Source of the DNA: Actinomycetota bacterium
Lineage (GTDB): Bacteria; Actinomycetota; Acidimicrobiia; Acidimicrobiales; Ilumatobacteraceae
Reading direction: 5' to 3'
Assembly: GCA_009705435.1 (NCBI GenBank)
Contig: WLTJ01000120.1
Coordinates: forward strand, 1-5,719
Length of the DNA stretch: 5,719 nt
Under the pieces are notes generated by a model. That model ran no database searches. It was given only the letters and a program-made list of their open reading frames with translations, and had not been told where the DNA came from. Of the stretch, positions 1 through 5,536 are shown in pieces. Made by a program: the position numbers and the translations under genes. Positions within the stretch are counted from its first letter, which is position 1. Every line of letters starts with the position of its first letter.

Positions 1-434
1 AGGCTGGCCGAACGATCACCAGGAATACGAATCAGGCTGGCCTTCTGATCAAGGGCTCGACCAATGGCTTGGCGAATCCAGAATGTGGCGTACGTAGAAA
101 ACTTAAATCCACGGCGCCAGTCAAACTTGTCAACAGCGTGCTCAAGACCGAGGTTTCCTTCTTGAATGAGATCTAACAAGTCCATGCCCTGGGGCAGAGG
201 GTAACGACGAGCGATTGAGACAACGAGACGAAGGTTGGCACGAATGAATCGGTCTTTTGCTCGACCAGCTTCACGAATATCGCGCTTGACTGCCACAGTC
301 TTATCGCCAGTGGCCTGCTTGCCAGCGGCCTCACGACCTTTTTCAATGGCACGTGAAAGGACGCGCTCGTCCTCAGCGGTGAGCAAAGGAACCTTGCCGA
401 TGTCGTTGAGATAGATGCCGATTGAATCATTCAT
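1..434 (-). CDS. sigma-70 family RNA polymerase sigma factor, N-terminal part (cut by window edge)
   Basis: Sigma factors bind core RNA polymerase, recognise promoters and melt the -10 region. The 144 visible residues start directly with region 1.2 (about residues 3-35, 'YLNDIGKVPLLTAEDE'), so there is no long region 1.1. A short non-conserved segment follows (about 36-60). Region 2.1 is 'FIRANLRLVVSIARRY' (63-78). Region 2.2, which contacts the core enzyme, contains 'DLIQEGNLGLEHAVDKFDW'. Region 2.3/2.4 contains 'GFKFSTYATFWIRQAIGRA' and then 'LIRIPGD'. This domain order and the missing region 1.1 fit a group 2-like (non-primary) factor, but regions 3 and 4 lie outside the window, so the class is an inference. 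The ATG at 434 gives the family-typical N-terminus. A GTG at 464-462 would add ten residues. Neither start has a strong ribosome binding site. The gene is divergent from nadD. Aromatic and polar positions in region 2.3/2.4 differ from RpoD (see findings). Confidence 0.93.
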   Translation of the reverse strand, partial: MNDSIGIYLNDIGKVPLLTAEDERVLSRAIEKGREAAGKQATGDKTVAVKRDIREAGRAKDRFIRANLRLVVSIARRYPLPQGMDLLDLIQEGNLGLEHAVDKFDWRRGFKFSTYATFWIRQAIGRALDQKASLIRIPGDRSAS

Positions 435-483
435 GATGTTTGTCTCTGTTCGTGGTTTGTTCACTGCAACTCTGTGAGCAGGG

Positions 484-515
484 GCCCTGGAGAATCGGCA
501 CAACCGATTTAGGGC
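484..515 (-). promoter_or_regulatory. nested stem-loop in the presumed sigma-factor leader
   Basis: The outer arms GCCCT (484-488) and AGGGC (511-515) enclose a perfect 6-bp inner stem, AATCGG (493-498) with CCGATT (504-509), around a 5-nt loop. The structure lies 50 nt upstream of the sigma ATG at 434. A CATAAT box at 544-539 on the minus strand could be the -10 element, which would put the hairpin inside a leader of about 100 nt. No well-spaced -35 box is visible (the nearest TTGTCA is 21 bp away). A role in regulating the sigma gene is inference; the pairing itself is visible. Confidence 0.35.
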
Positions 516-578
516 ACAAAGCAAACGGGGCTGAGTGGATTATGGAAAACGGGGGGTATTCGGACTGACAACTTGTGA

Positions 579-610
579 CGAGACCAGAATTGCTAGGGGA
601 GATGGTCTCG
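579..610. repeat. 8-bp perfect inverted repeat, possible operator
   Basis: CGAGACCA (579-586) and TGGTCTCG (603-610) are exact reverse complements separated by 16 nt. The dyad sits between the divergent sigma-factor and nadD genes and has no T-tract after it, so it does not look like a terminator. It could be a binding site for a dimeric regulator. The rest of the 405-bp region 435-839 holds no ORF with recognisable protein features. It includes an AT-rich patch at about 741-765. Confidence 0.35.
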
Positions 611-827
611 AGAAGGAGTCATGAGGTTATCACGGGAAATTGGGTTTGTATAGGGTCGGAGGGTTTTTGGGGCCCTTATTGTCGTTTAATTCTTCGGCAT
701 CTCGGGTCCTTTCCTTGAGTAATTTCTCTGAAGAAAACCGATTTTTTTCATAAAAATCTTGAAAAGTCGCAGTTCAAATGGTGTTTCTTGGTGATAAACG
801 ACCTGAACCGCCTGATGTGTGCGCCCG

Positions 828-842
828 TAGACTGTCAGGGTG
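828..842 (+). promoter_or_regulatory. probable leaderless promoter of the nadD operon
   Basis: A TAGACT hexamer (828-833) fits the actinobacterial -10 pattern TANNNT. The G of the GTG start codon at 840 lies 7 nt beyond its last T, where transcription would be expected to begin. No ribosome binding site can fit, because AGG at 837-839 touches the start codon. The combination suggests a leaderless mRNA, which is common in Actinobacteria. The -35 is weak: CTGAAC at 803-808 leaves a 19-bp spacer. Confidence 0.5.
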
Positions 843-1469
843 GATATTTCTTTGGCCCCTTCTATTTCGGGCAAACCTCGAATCGGGCTCTTCGGCGGCA
901 CCTTTGACCCTCCCCACGTCGGTCATCTAGTCACGGCCGTCAATGTGATGTCGGCGCTGAGGCTGGACCTAGTGATCTTGATGGTGGCAAATGTGCCCTG
1001 GCAAAAAGAGCATTCGCGAATCATCACTCCGGCAGCCGACCGTTTAGCGATGGTCCAAGCTGCCGTGGCCACTGTGCCTGGCTTGTTGGCAGGTGGCTGG
1101 GAGATTGAACATGGTGGGCCCAGTTTTACGGCAGACACTTTGACTGCACTGCATGACGAATATCTTGACGGTGAGTTTTTTACGATCGTGGGCGATGATG
1201 CAGCCAGTGGACTCACAACATGGGAGCGCTACGAGGATGTTTTACGTTTGAGTCAAGTTGTTGTCGTTGATCGTCCTGGTGCACCAGTTGCTTTGTCAAA
1301 AGATATTGCGTGGGTGCGAGTTGAAGTTCCACGACTTGAGGTTTCAAGCACTGATCTTCGTTCACGTTTCACTGACGGACGACCACTTGATTATTTGGTG
1401 ACGCAACCCGTTCTCGATGTCATCAGCCAACGCAATTTGTACGGAGCAACGCTCAAGGTGAACTCATGA
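840..1469 (+). CDS. nadD: nicotinate-nucleotide adenylyltransferase (NadD)
   Basis: NadD transfers AMP from ATP to nicotinate mononucleotide, giving nicotinate adenine dinucleotide, a late step of NAD synthesis in the cytoplasm. The 209-residue protein has the expected nucleotidyltransferase signatures. 'GLFGGTFDPPHVGHL' (16-30) carries the HxGH nucleotide-binding motif as H26-V-G-H29. 'VPWQK' (52-56) and 'PSFTADTL' (94-101) match substrate-pocket segments. 'IVGDDA' is at 117-122 with the conserved Trp at 128. 'SSTDLR' (169-174) matches the C-terminal ISSTxIR motif. Length is normal for the family. The GTG start is the only reasonable in-frame start ahead of the GGTFDP motif. The stop overlaps the next gene's start as ATGA (1466-1469), indicating translational coupling. 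Family assignment is secure. Confidence 0.97.
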   Translation: MDISLAPSISGKPRIGLFGGTFDPPHVGHLVTAVNVMSALRLDLVILMVANVPWQKEHSRIITPAADRLAMVQAAVATVPGLLAGGWEIEHGGPSFTADTLTALHDEYLDGEFFTIVGDDAASGLTTWERYEDVLRLSQVVVVDRPGAPVALSKDIAWVRVEVPRLEVSSTDLRSRFTDGRPLDYLVTQPVLDVISQRNLYGATLKVNS

Positions 1470-2731
1470 ATAGTTTGTTGCAACAGCGTCGTCGCCAAAC
1501 AATGTTGAACTTTGGCGCAGGCTTAATTGTTTTGGCATTGTTGCCGATTACAGGGGTTGTCGCCTGGCGTGCAATTCGTGATTCGAACGCTGCCCAGGGT
1601 GTTATTTCCCTGCCATCGCGAGCGGTCCCTCTGACTCCGACAGCGATTTTCGCGGTCACTGACGAGGAGAATTTCTTGACCTCCTTGACGGTGATGGCAC
1701 TCACACCGCAAGGTGCTGGTGGAACCGTGATGGTGATCCCCGTGGGTGCCCTCGTCGGAGGAAGGCCGGTGGGTAAACCTCAACGCCTCGCAGATGTCTA
1801 CGGCTCAGATGGGGTTGAAGCGTTGCAGAATGCGGTTGAGGCGATGACGAATAGTCAGATTGATCAAATCACCGTCAACGGTGTCGATGGGACCGCCGAA
1901 CTATTGGCGCGTGTTGGGACTGTCAACGCCACATTTAGTTCTGACGTGATGGACACTGAGTCTGAAATTTCTGATGTGATTGCCGAGAAGGGGACAGTTG
2001 ATTTGACTCCGATGGAGATGTCAGCGGTCTTAGCAGCGCGCGATATTTCCGGTGATGAGGCAGGGCGTTATCCAAGTATCAAGGCGACTTGGGAGGGCAT
2101 CTCGGCAGCAGTTGGCAGTGGGAGGCCAGGAGCAGTTCCCGCGGTGGTCATCCCCGATGTGGGGGCACAATCACCGGCAGATATGCCTGCATTTATCTCG
2201 GCTTTGTTCGCTGGACCGATCAACATTTGGCAGATTGATACCGAACGCATCATTGATGCTGAACGCAACCCCAAAGATATTGATGTCTACCGCTACAACG
2301 CTGGTGAGGTAGTGATGGTCATGGCCAGTGTTGCACCGAGTGCGATGGTCGCCGTGTTGCCCACTCTGACTGTTCAGGTTGATAGCCCATTTGACGACTC
2401 CACTGTCACTCAAGACTCAGTATTTCGGATTTTGTACATGGGAACGAACGTCGTTTTGGTTCGCGTAGTGGCTTCGGTGCCGCCCCCGGTCACGATCATT
2501 AGATATTCAGATGAGATGGATCGTGCTATTGCTGAGCCATTGACCACTATGTTGGGTGAAGTCGTTTTTGAAAAAGCCACCGAACGGGTGGATGGCGTCG
2601 ATATACAAATCGTGCTTGGCGACTCATTTGTGACGTTCATGAGTGACGGCGCCAAACCTGATCCAAATATTGCTCCGCAAGATCTAGTCGCTCCAACGAC
2701 TGATGCTCCACCAACAGAAACGACTCCATAA
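1466..2731 (+). CDS. membrane-anchored LCP-like protein with LytR_C-like C-terminal domain
   Basis: The 421-residue protein starts with a basic cytoplasmic tail ('QQRRRQ', 6-11) and a single transmembrane helix (about 14-34), so the rest should face outside. Residues about 60-215 follow the layout of LytR-CpsA-Psr (LCP) domains: a 'TSLTVMALTP' strand, 'MVIPVGAL' where LCP enzymes have SIPRDT, 'VEALQNAVEAMTN...IDQITVNGVDGTAELLARVG', and 'LTPMEMSAVLAARDISGDEAGR'. Residues about 300-392 resemble a LytR_C domain, ending 'VDIQIVLGDSFV'. A Pro/Thr/Ala-rich tail follows (397-421). True LCP enzymes attach cell-wall polymers to peptidoglycan. The key Arg/Asp of SIPRDT are absent here, so catalysis is doubtful. 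AAGGTGA (1454-1460) is a good ribosome binding site for the ATG at 1466. From memory, LCP-type genes between nadD and rsfS also occur in other Actinobacteria. Confidence 0.72.
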   Translation: MNSLLQQRRRQTMLNFGAGLIVLALLPITGVVAWRAIRDSNAAQGVISLPSRAVPLTPTAIFAVTDEENFLTSLTVMALTPQGAGGTVMVIPVGALVGGRPVGKPQRLADVYGSDGVEALQNAVEAMTNSQIDQITVNGVDGTAELLARVGTVNATFSSDVMDTESEISDVIAEKGTVDLTPMEMSAVLAARDISGDEAGRYPSIKATWEGISAAVGSGRPGAVPAVVIPDVGAQSPADMPAFISALFAGPINIWQIDTERIIDAERNPKDIDVYRYNAGEVVMVMASVAPSAMVAVLPTLTVQVDSPFDDSTVTQDSVFRILYMGTNVVLVRVVASVPPPVTIIRYSDEMDRAIAEPLTTMLGEVVFEKATERVDGVDIQIVLGDSFVTFMSDGAKPDPNIAPQDLVAPTTDAPPTETTP

Positions 2732-3132
2732 TGACGACTACCCCAAAGCAAGCAGCCTCTTCAGATAGTGATGATTCGGTCAGACCAGAGACTTTCGAGT
2801 TGGCCTGTATCGCCGCTCGGGCCGCTGATGATAAGCAAGCGACAAACACCATTGTGTTATCCGTCGGCAATGTTCTCACGATCACCGAACTCTTTGTTGT
2901 GACTGGTGCTTCAAACCCACGATTAGTACGTGCTGTAGCAATTGAGATCGAAGATCGGATTCGCGAAGTGTGTGGTCGTTCACCGGGTCGCACTGAAGGC
3001 CATCGTGAGCAGTCGTGGGTGCTACTGGATTACGGCGATGTCATTGTTCATATTTTCCTCGATGAGACACGAGAGTTCTACGAAATTGAGCGCTTGTACA
3101 AAGATGTGCCGCGCTTGGAGTGGCGCGCCTGA
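2731..3132 (+). CDS. rsfS: ribosomal silencing factor RsfS
   Basis: RsfS binds ribosomal protein uL14 on the large subunit and blocks joining of the small subunit, reducing translation when nutrients are scarce. The 133-residue protein has an acidic, probably flexible N-terminus (about 1-20) and then the complete RsfS/Iojap domain. Visible hallmarks are 'ITELFVVTGASNPRLVRAVA' (51-70), Glu-Gly at 89-90, 'SWVLLDYGDVIVHIF' (95-109) and 'REFYEIERLYKD' (114-125), equivalent to the usual RxFYxLExLW. The ATG overlaps the upstream TAA by one base, and no ribosome binding site is evident, so translation is probably coupled to the LCP-like gene. Location next to nadD is common in bacteria and supports the call. 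Confidence 0.96.
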   Translation: MTTTPKQAASSDSDDSVRPETFELACIAARAADDKQATNTIVLSVGNVLTITELFVVTGASNPRLVRAVAIEIEDRIREVCGRSPGRTEGHREQSWVLLDYGDVIVHIFLDETREFYEIERLYKDVPRLEWRA

Positions 3133-3166
3133 TATCTGCGAGACAACGAAGTATTGCTGAGCAGGT

Positions 3167-3195
3167 TTCAGCGAGGCGCCGTTAGTTGGTATCGT
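3167..3195 (+). promoter_or_regulatory. possible promoter for tRNA-Ala
   Basis: TATCGT (3190-3195) matches TANNNT and lies 15 nt before the mature tRNA 5' end. TTTCAG (3167-3172) is 17 bp upstream but is a poor -35. The tRNA could equally be read through from rsfS, which ends 78 bp upstream without a visible terminator. Confidence 0.3.
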
Positions 3196-3210
3196 TGGCA
3201 TGTCCCGCAA

Positions 3211-3283
<73 letters not shown>

Positions 3284-3290
3284 CGTACAC

Positions 3291-3323
3291 AGTCCCAGGT
3301 CACAGGCCTGGGACTTTTTGTTT
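3291..3323 (+). terminator. intrinsic terminator after tRNA-Ala
   Basis: A perfect 9-bp stem, AGTCCCAGG (3291-3299) with CCTGGGACT (3307-3315), has a 7-nt loop and is followed by a T-rich tail, TTTTT-G-TTT, to 3323. It begins 7 nt after the tRNA and ends 31 bp before the stop codon of the convergent lipoprotein gene. It should end the nadD-to-tRNA transcript(s). Confidence 0.88.
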
Positions 3324-3353
3324 GGCGACGGCAGGGTCTCGGATGGGGGTAAG

Positions 3354-4124
3354 TCAGGGGGCGGTTGCAACATATGAATATGTGTTGTGCAGATCGTCGC
3401 CTAAAACTTGTGCATCTTCGGCGCGAGTTTCGACGACAAAGTCTTCATCTAGCGTTTTGTAGTCGTACGTCCAACCTTCGGGAAGTTGCAGACGATCAGC
3501 AAGAGTCAACAAATCCTTTTCGGTGAGCGCCGAGTCAATCTGTTGACTCCAACTTTGCATCACGTAGGTCTTTCCTTCAGCGTCATGCAACAGATACACG
3601 GTGGTTCCGGCATTGAAAGTAAATGCTGCTTTACGATTCACAGCATGCGGGCTATATGGCAGCATGAGATCCGCTGGTGACGTACCCACAAAGACACTGG
3701 CATAACGATTCATTTCCATGCCACCAAAACTCTTCATAAAAACTTCGGTCATATCTGACTTGACAACTGAATCCATGGCCCAGTAGCGCGGTCCATTAGG
3801 CGAGGCAAAGACAACGCCTTCGTCTTTGGCGACAGCAGCAGTATCAATGGCTTCCCATTGTGCTTGCGGACAATCATTGAGTGGATAAGTATTGAAAACT
3901 TCTGCGTGAATACCATCGCTCTTGAGATTTAATAACAAGATTTCGCAATAGCGTTTTCCGTGCATATTGAGTGCCGCAGGATTAACCGTTGTTGTGACCG
4001 CAGGAGCACTGCTCGACGTCGTACTCGCATCCCCGGCCGAACTGGGAGATGACGAACTATCCGATGAACAAGAGGAGAGAGCCACAGCAAGAGCGCAGGC
4101 GTACAGGAATTTTTTTGTCATCAT
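3354..4124 (-). CDS. secreted lipoprotein of unknown function
   Basis: I do not recognise a named family. From the ATG at 4124 the protein has 256 residues. It opens with a lipoprotein signal peptide: 'MMTKK', a hydrophobic core (6-16), and lipobox L16-S17-S18-C19. A Ser/Thr/Ala-rich linker follows (20-46), typical of a tether. The folded part (about 52-256) includes 'RYCEILL' (58-64), 'NTYPLNDCP' (78-86), 'NGPRYWAMD' (110-118), 'YVMQSWSQQID' (187-197), 'LQLPEGWTYDYKTLDEDFVVE' split across 212-232, and the C-terminal 'DDLHNTY' (243-249). C60 and C85 could form a disulfide. These blocks look conserved rather than random, suggesting an uncharacterised secreted domain family. An in-frame start at 4193 is rejected because it precedes the signal peptide and runs through a terminator hairpin. 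ATG 4121 is an alternative start one codon later. Confidence 0.85.
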   Translation of the reverse strand: MMTKKFLYACALAVALSSCSSDSSSSPSSAGDASTTSSSAPAVTTTVNPAALNMHGKRYCEILLLNLKSDGIHAEVFNTYPLNDCPQAQWEAIDTAAVAKDEGVVFASPNGPRYWAMDSVVKSDMTEVFMKSFGGMEMNRYASVFVGTSPADLMLPYSPHAVNRKAAFTFNAGTTVYLLHDAEGKTYVMQSWSQQIDSALTEKDLLTLADRLQLPEGWTYDYKTLDEDFVVETRAEDAQVLGDDLHNTYSYVATAP

Positions 4125-4137
4125 GACTGACACTATA
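4122..4137 (-). promoter_or_regulatory. probable leaderless promoter of the lipoprotein gene
   Basis: TATAGT (4137-4132, minus strand) is a near-consensus -10 box, followed by exactly 7 nt and then the ATG at 4124-4122. Transcription would thus start at or next to the A of ATG. An AAGGAG exists further upstream (around 4148-4143) but is too far from the ATG to act as a ribosome binding site and lies upstream of the -10 box. No clear -35 is present. Confidence 0.55.
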
Positions 4138-4171
4138 TACGCTCCTTCGGTGGTTGCACGGCAGGGACGCG

Positions 4172-4203
4172 AAAGGGGCGGGTGCTTTCGCACCCGCCCC
4201 TTT
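4172..4203 (-). terminator. GC-rich hairpin terminator after the substrate-binding protein gene
   Basis: A perfect 14-bp stem (4172-4185 with 4190-4203) has a 4-nt loop, TTTC on the plus strand. It starts 29 nt after the stop codon of the substrate-binding lipoprotein. AAA and TTT at the stem ends give only a short T-run in either direction, so termination strength is uncertain. It also separates that gene from the lipoprotein promoter just downstream. Confidence 0.72.
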
Positions 4204-4232
4204 ACACACCTTGCGGTGGAGTACTAACTAAA

Positions 4233-5408
4233 TCAGGCAACGCCCCAAAGAGCGAGGAACTGGTCGGCGAAGCCTTCTGGTCCCTTCCAGTTACTCATTG
4301 GGCTGCTGTCAATGATCTCTTGTGCGACTGTTGCGTCGTCCAAGATGAAGTTTGGCAATTCTTCGCCAGCGGCACGCTCTGCGAACTCGTCGCCGACTGC
4401 ATCAAGAACCATGGCGTGTGCCATGACCCATCCGGAGTAGGCCTTCGGGTTCGAAGTCCAAGCCGTGTGAGTTCCAGCCACAATCTCGCTCAAACCGGTC
4501 AAGTCAAAGTCGACTCCAACCTGTTTTGGCAAGGCCACGCCAGCAGCCTCTAGGCCTGCTGTTACACCGATCGGCAAAGCCGAGAAAGCATACGAAACGT
4601 AGTTTGTCTCTGGGTTCTCTTGGAGGTACGAAGCCACCAAGCCTGGAACGTTGACACCAATGTCAGCGATCTGAACCGGCAGTACGTCAAACGTACATGC
4701 GGCACAACCGGCAGCGAAAGTGTCCTTCATGCCCTCTTCTTCTGCGACGAGCACAGGGAAGAGTTGAATGTTGACCATCAACACATTGGCGGCGGCGCCA
4801 CTGTCAGCGATGATGTAATTAGCCATTTTTGCTCCAGCAGCATAAACGGCATCGTTGCCACTGATGGATGTCAAAATGCCGTCTGCTGGTGCTTCACCGT
4901 TATAGGCGAAACTGAACTTGATACCAGCGGCTACGGCTGCAGCGAACTGCTCGGCGAATGCAGCAACAGGCGAACCGGAGATCGCGATGTAGTTGGCGCC
5001 CCAGTCAATGGCCTCTTGTACGCCCGCTCCTGGACTTGCACTTTCAACGTTGATCGTCTTCAGTTCCCAACCGAGAGCGTCAGTGATTTTGCCCCAGTCT
5101 TCGCCAACTTCGGCGCAACTTGGGAGTTCGCAAGCGAGCCAAGCAACCTTCTTGCCGGTCGGTACTGCAGCTGACGGTCCAACAGTGACGCCGATTTCTG
5201 TCGGTATGGTCATGTAGGTGTCGACGAGTGCCTGTGCGGCAGCAGTTTCAGCAGCAGCGTCAGTCGCTGGTGCTTCGGTGCTTGGTGCTTCGGTGCTTGG
5301 TGCTTCGGTCATTGGCGCCTCGGTGCCTGGGTCATCGCTACCGCAAGCAGCAGCAATCAAACCCAAAGCAAAAATGGCAGCGACAACTCTATGAGTTCCT
5401 TTACGCAT
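4233..5408 (-). CDS. sugar-type ABC transporter substrate-binding lipoprotein
   Basis: This is a solute-binding lipoprotein of the periplasmic-binding-protein-like (Peripla_BP_4, CUT2) type, delivering a ligand to an ABC importer at the outer face of the membrane. From the ATG at 5408 it has 391 residues, normal for the family. The signal peptide 'MRKGTHRVVAAIFALGLIAA' ends at lipidated C22 ('AAAC'). A Thr-Glu-Ala-Pro repeat linker follows (about 29-50). Two Rossmann-like lobes then run from 'KKVAWLACELPSC' (86-98), through 'AIDWGANYIAISGSP' (133-147) and 'ISGNDAVYAAGAKMANYI' (182-199), to a C-terminal lobe about 265-391. The ligand cannot be read from sequence; the CUT2-like neighbour suggests a monosaccharide or nucleoside-like compound. 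A purine-rich AGGGGA just upstream supports this start over an in-frame ATG at 5471, which would precede the signal peptide. C93/C98 and C235/C238 are two close cysteine pairs. Confidence 0.92.
   Translation of the reverse strand: MRKGTHRVVAAIFALGLIAAACGSDDPGTEAPMTEAPSTEAPSTEAPATDAAAETAAAQALVDTYMTIPTEIGVTVGPSAAVPTGKKVAWLACELPSCAEVGEDWGKITDALGWELKTINVESASPGAGVQEAIDWGANYIAISGSPVAAFAEQFAAAVAAGIKFSFAYNGEAPADGILTSISGNDAVYAAGAKMANYIIADSGAAANVLMVNIQLFPVLVAEEEGMKDTFAAGCAACTFDVLPVQIADIGVNVPGLVASYLQENPETNYVSYAFSALPIGVTAGLEAAGVALPKQVGVDFDLTGLSEIVAGTHTAWTSNPKAYSGWVMAHAMVLDAVGDEFAERAAGEELPNFILDDATVAQEIIDSSPMSNWKGPEGFADQFLALWGVA
5269..5328 (-). repeat. four tandem 15-bp units encoding a TEAP-type linker
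   Basis: Four consecutive 15-bp units start at 5269, 5284, 5299 and 5314. The first two are identical (GGTGCTTCGGTGCTT on the plus strand), the third differs at its end and the fourth at several positions. They encode repeats of Thr-Glu-Ala-Pro plus one residue between the lipidated Cys and the binding domain. The period is a multiple of three, so copy-number change would alter linker length without a frameshift. Confidence 0.9.
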
Positions 5409-5458
5409 TATTTCCCCTTTTATGTGGTTGTGTTCGACTGGAAGGATTCCAATCTGGA

Positions 5459-5501
5459 TCGCTCTCACCACCGTTCACGATTAGTTTGGTGACGAGAGCG
5501 A
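5459..5501. promoter_or_regulatory. imperfect 14-nt dyad in the divergent importer control region
   Basis: The left arm TCGCTCTCACCACC (5459-5472) matches the reverse complement of the right arm GGTGACGAGAGCGA (5488-5501) at 12 of 14 positions, with an uninterrupted 8-bp outer block and a 15-nt spacer. The right arm overlaps the presumed -35 of the ATPase gene. It could be an operator or, in the binding-protein leader, an RNA hairpin. Function is inference. Confidence 0.45.
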
Positions 5502-5515
5502 ATTGATCATATAGT
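5486..5515 (+). promoter_or_regulatory. probable promoter of the ABC ATPase gene
   Basis: TATAGT (5510-5515) is a near-consensus -10 box. TTGGTG (5486-5491) gives a -35 with the first three bases matching and an 18-bp spacer. The predicted start of transcription is near 5522, leaving a leader of about 60 nt that contains the second dyad and the ribosome binding site. Confidence 0.5.
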
Positions 5516-5536
5516 AAATTAAGTAGCATTTGCGAA
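5506..5536 (-). promoter_or_regulatory. possible promoter of the substrate-binding protein gene
   Basis: On the minus strand TATGAT (5511-5506) is a good -10 box, with TTCGCA (5536-5531) as a -35 matching four of six consensus bases at a 19-bp spacing. It overlaps the opposite-strand TATAGT box. The resulting leader of about 90 nt would include the 5459-5501 dyad. Other weaker boxes nearer the gene cannot be excluded. Confidence 0.35.

Noticed and set aside
173..430. Minus-strand 85-codon reading frame starting four bases inside the sigma gene
   Set aside because: It is a frame-shifted shadow of the sigma factor; the sigma frame (from 434) gives clear region 1.2 and 2 motifs, this one gives none.
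621..653. Ten-codon plus-strand mini-ORF preceded by GAAGGAG, possible leader peptide for nadD
   Set aside because: The GGAG is only 2 nt from the ATG, the peptide has no regulatory codon run, and no attenuator hairpin lies between it and nadD. The nadD promoter at 828 is also downstream of it.
686..901. Minus-strand 71-codon frame overlapping the nadD start
   Set aside because: It runs antisense through the conserved GGTFDPPHVGH coding region and has no recognisable domain or plausible ribosome binding site.
2637..2993. Minus-strand frame across the LCP-like/rsfS junction
   Set aside because: It is antisense to two well-supported overlapping genes and has no family features.
4125..4193. 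Longer N-terminus for the lipoprotein (start at 4193)
   Set aside because: The added residues are basic and hydrophilic, would bury the signal peptide, and are encoded by the terminator hairpin and promoter.
4620..5174. Long plus-strand frame (184 codons) antisense to the binding protein
   Set aside because: It overlaps a protein with a full signal peptide and fold on the other strand, and its translation shows no domain; antisense frames of this size are expected in such codon usage.
5409..5471. Longer N-terminus for the substrate-binding protein (start at 5471)
   Set aside because: It would place 21 non-signal residues ahead of a complete lipoprotein signal peptide; ATG 5408 has a good purine-rich site just upstream.
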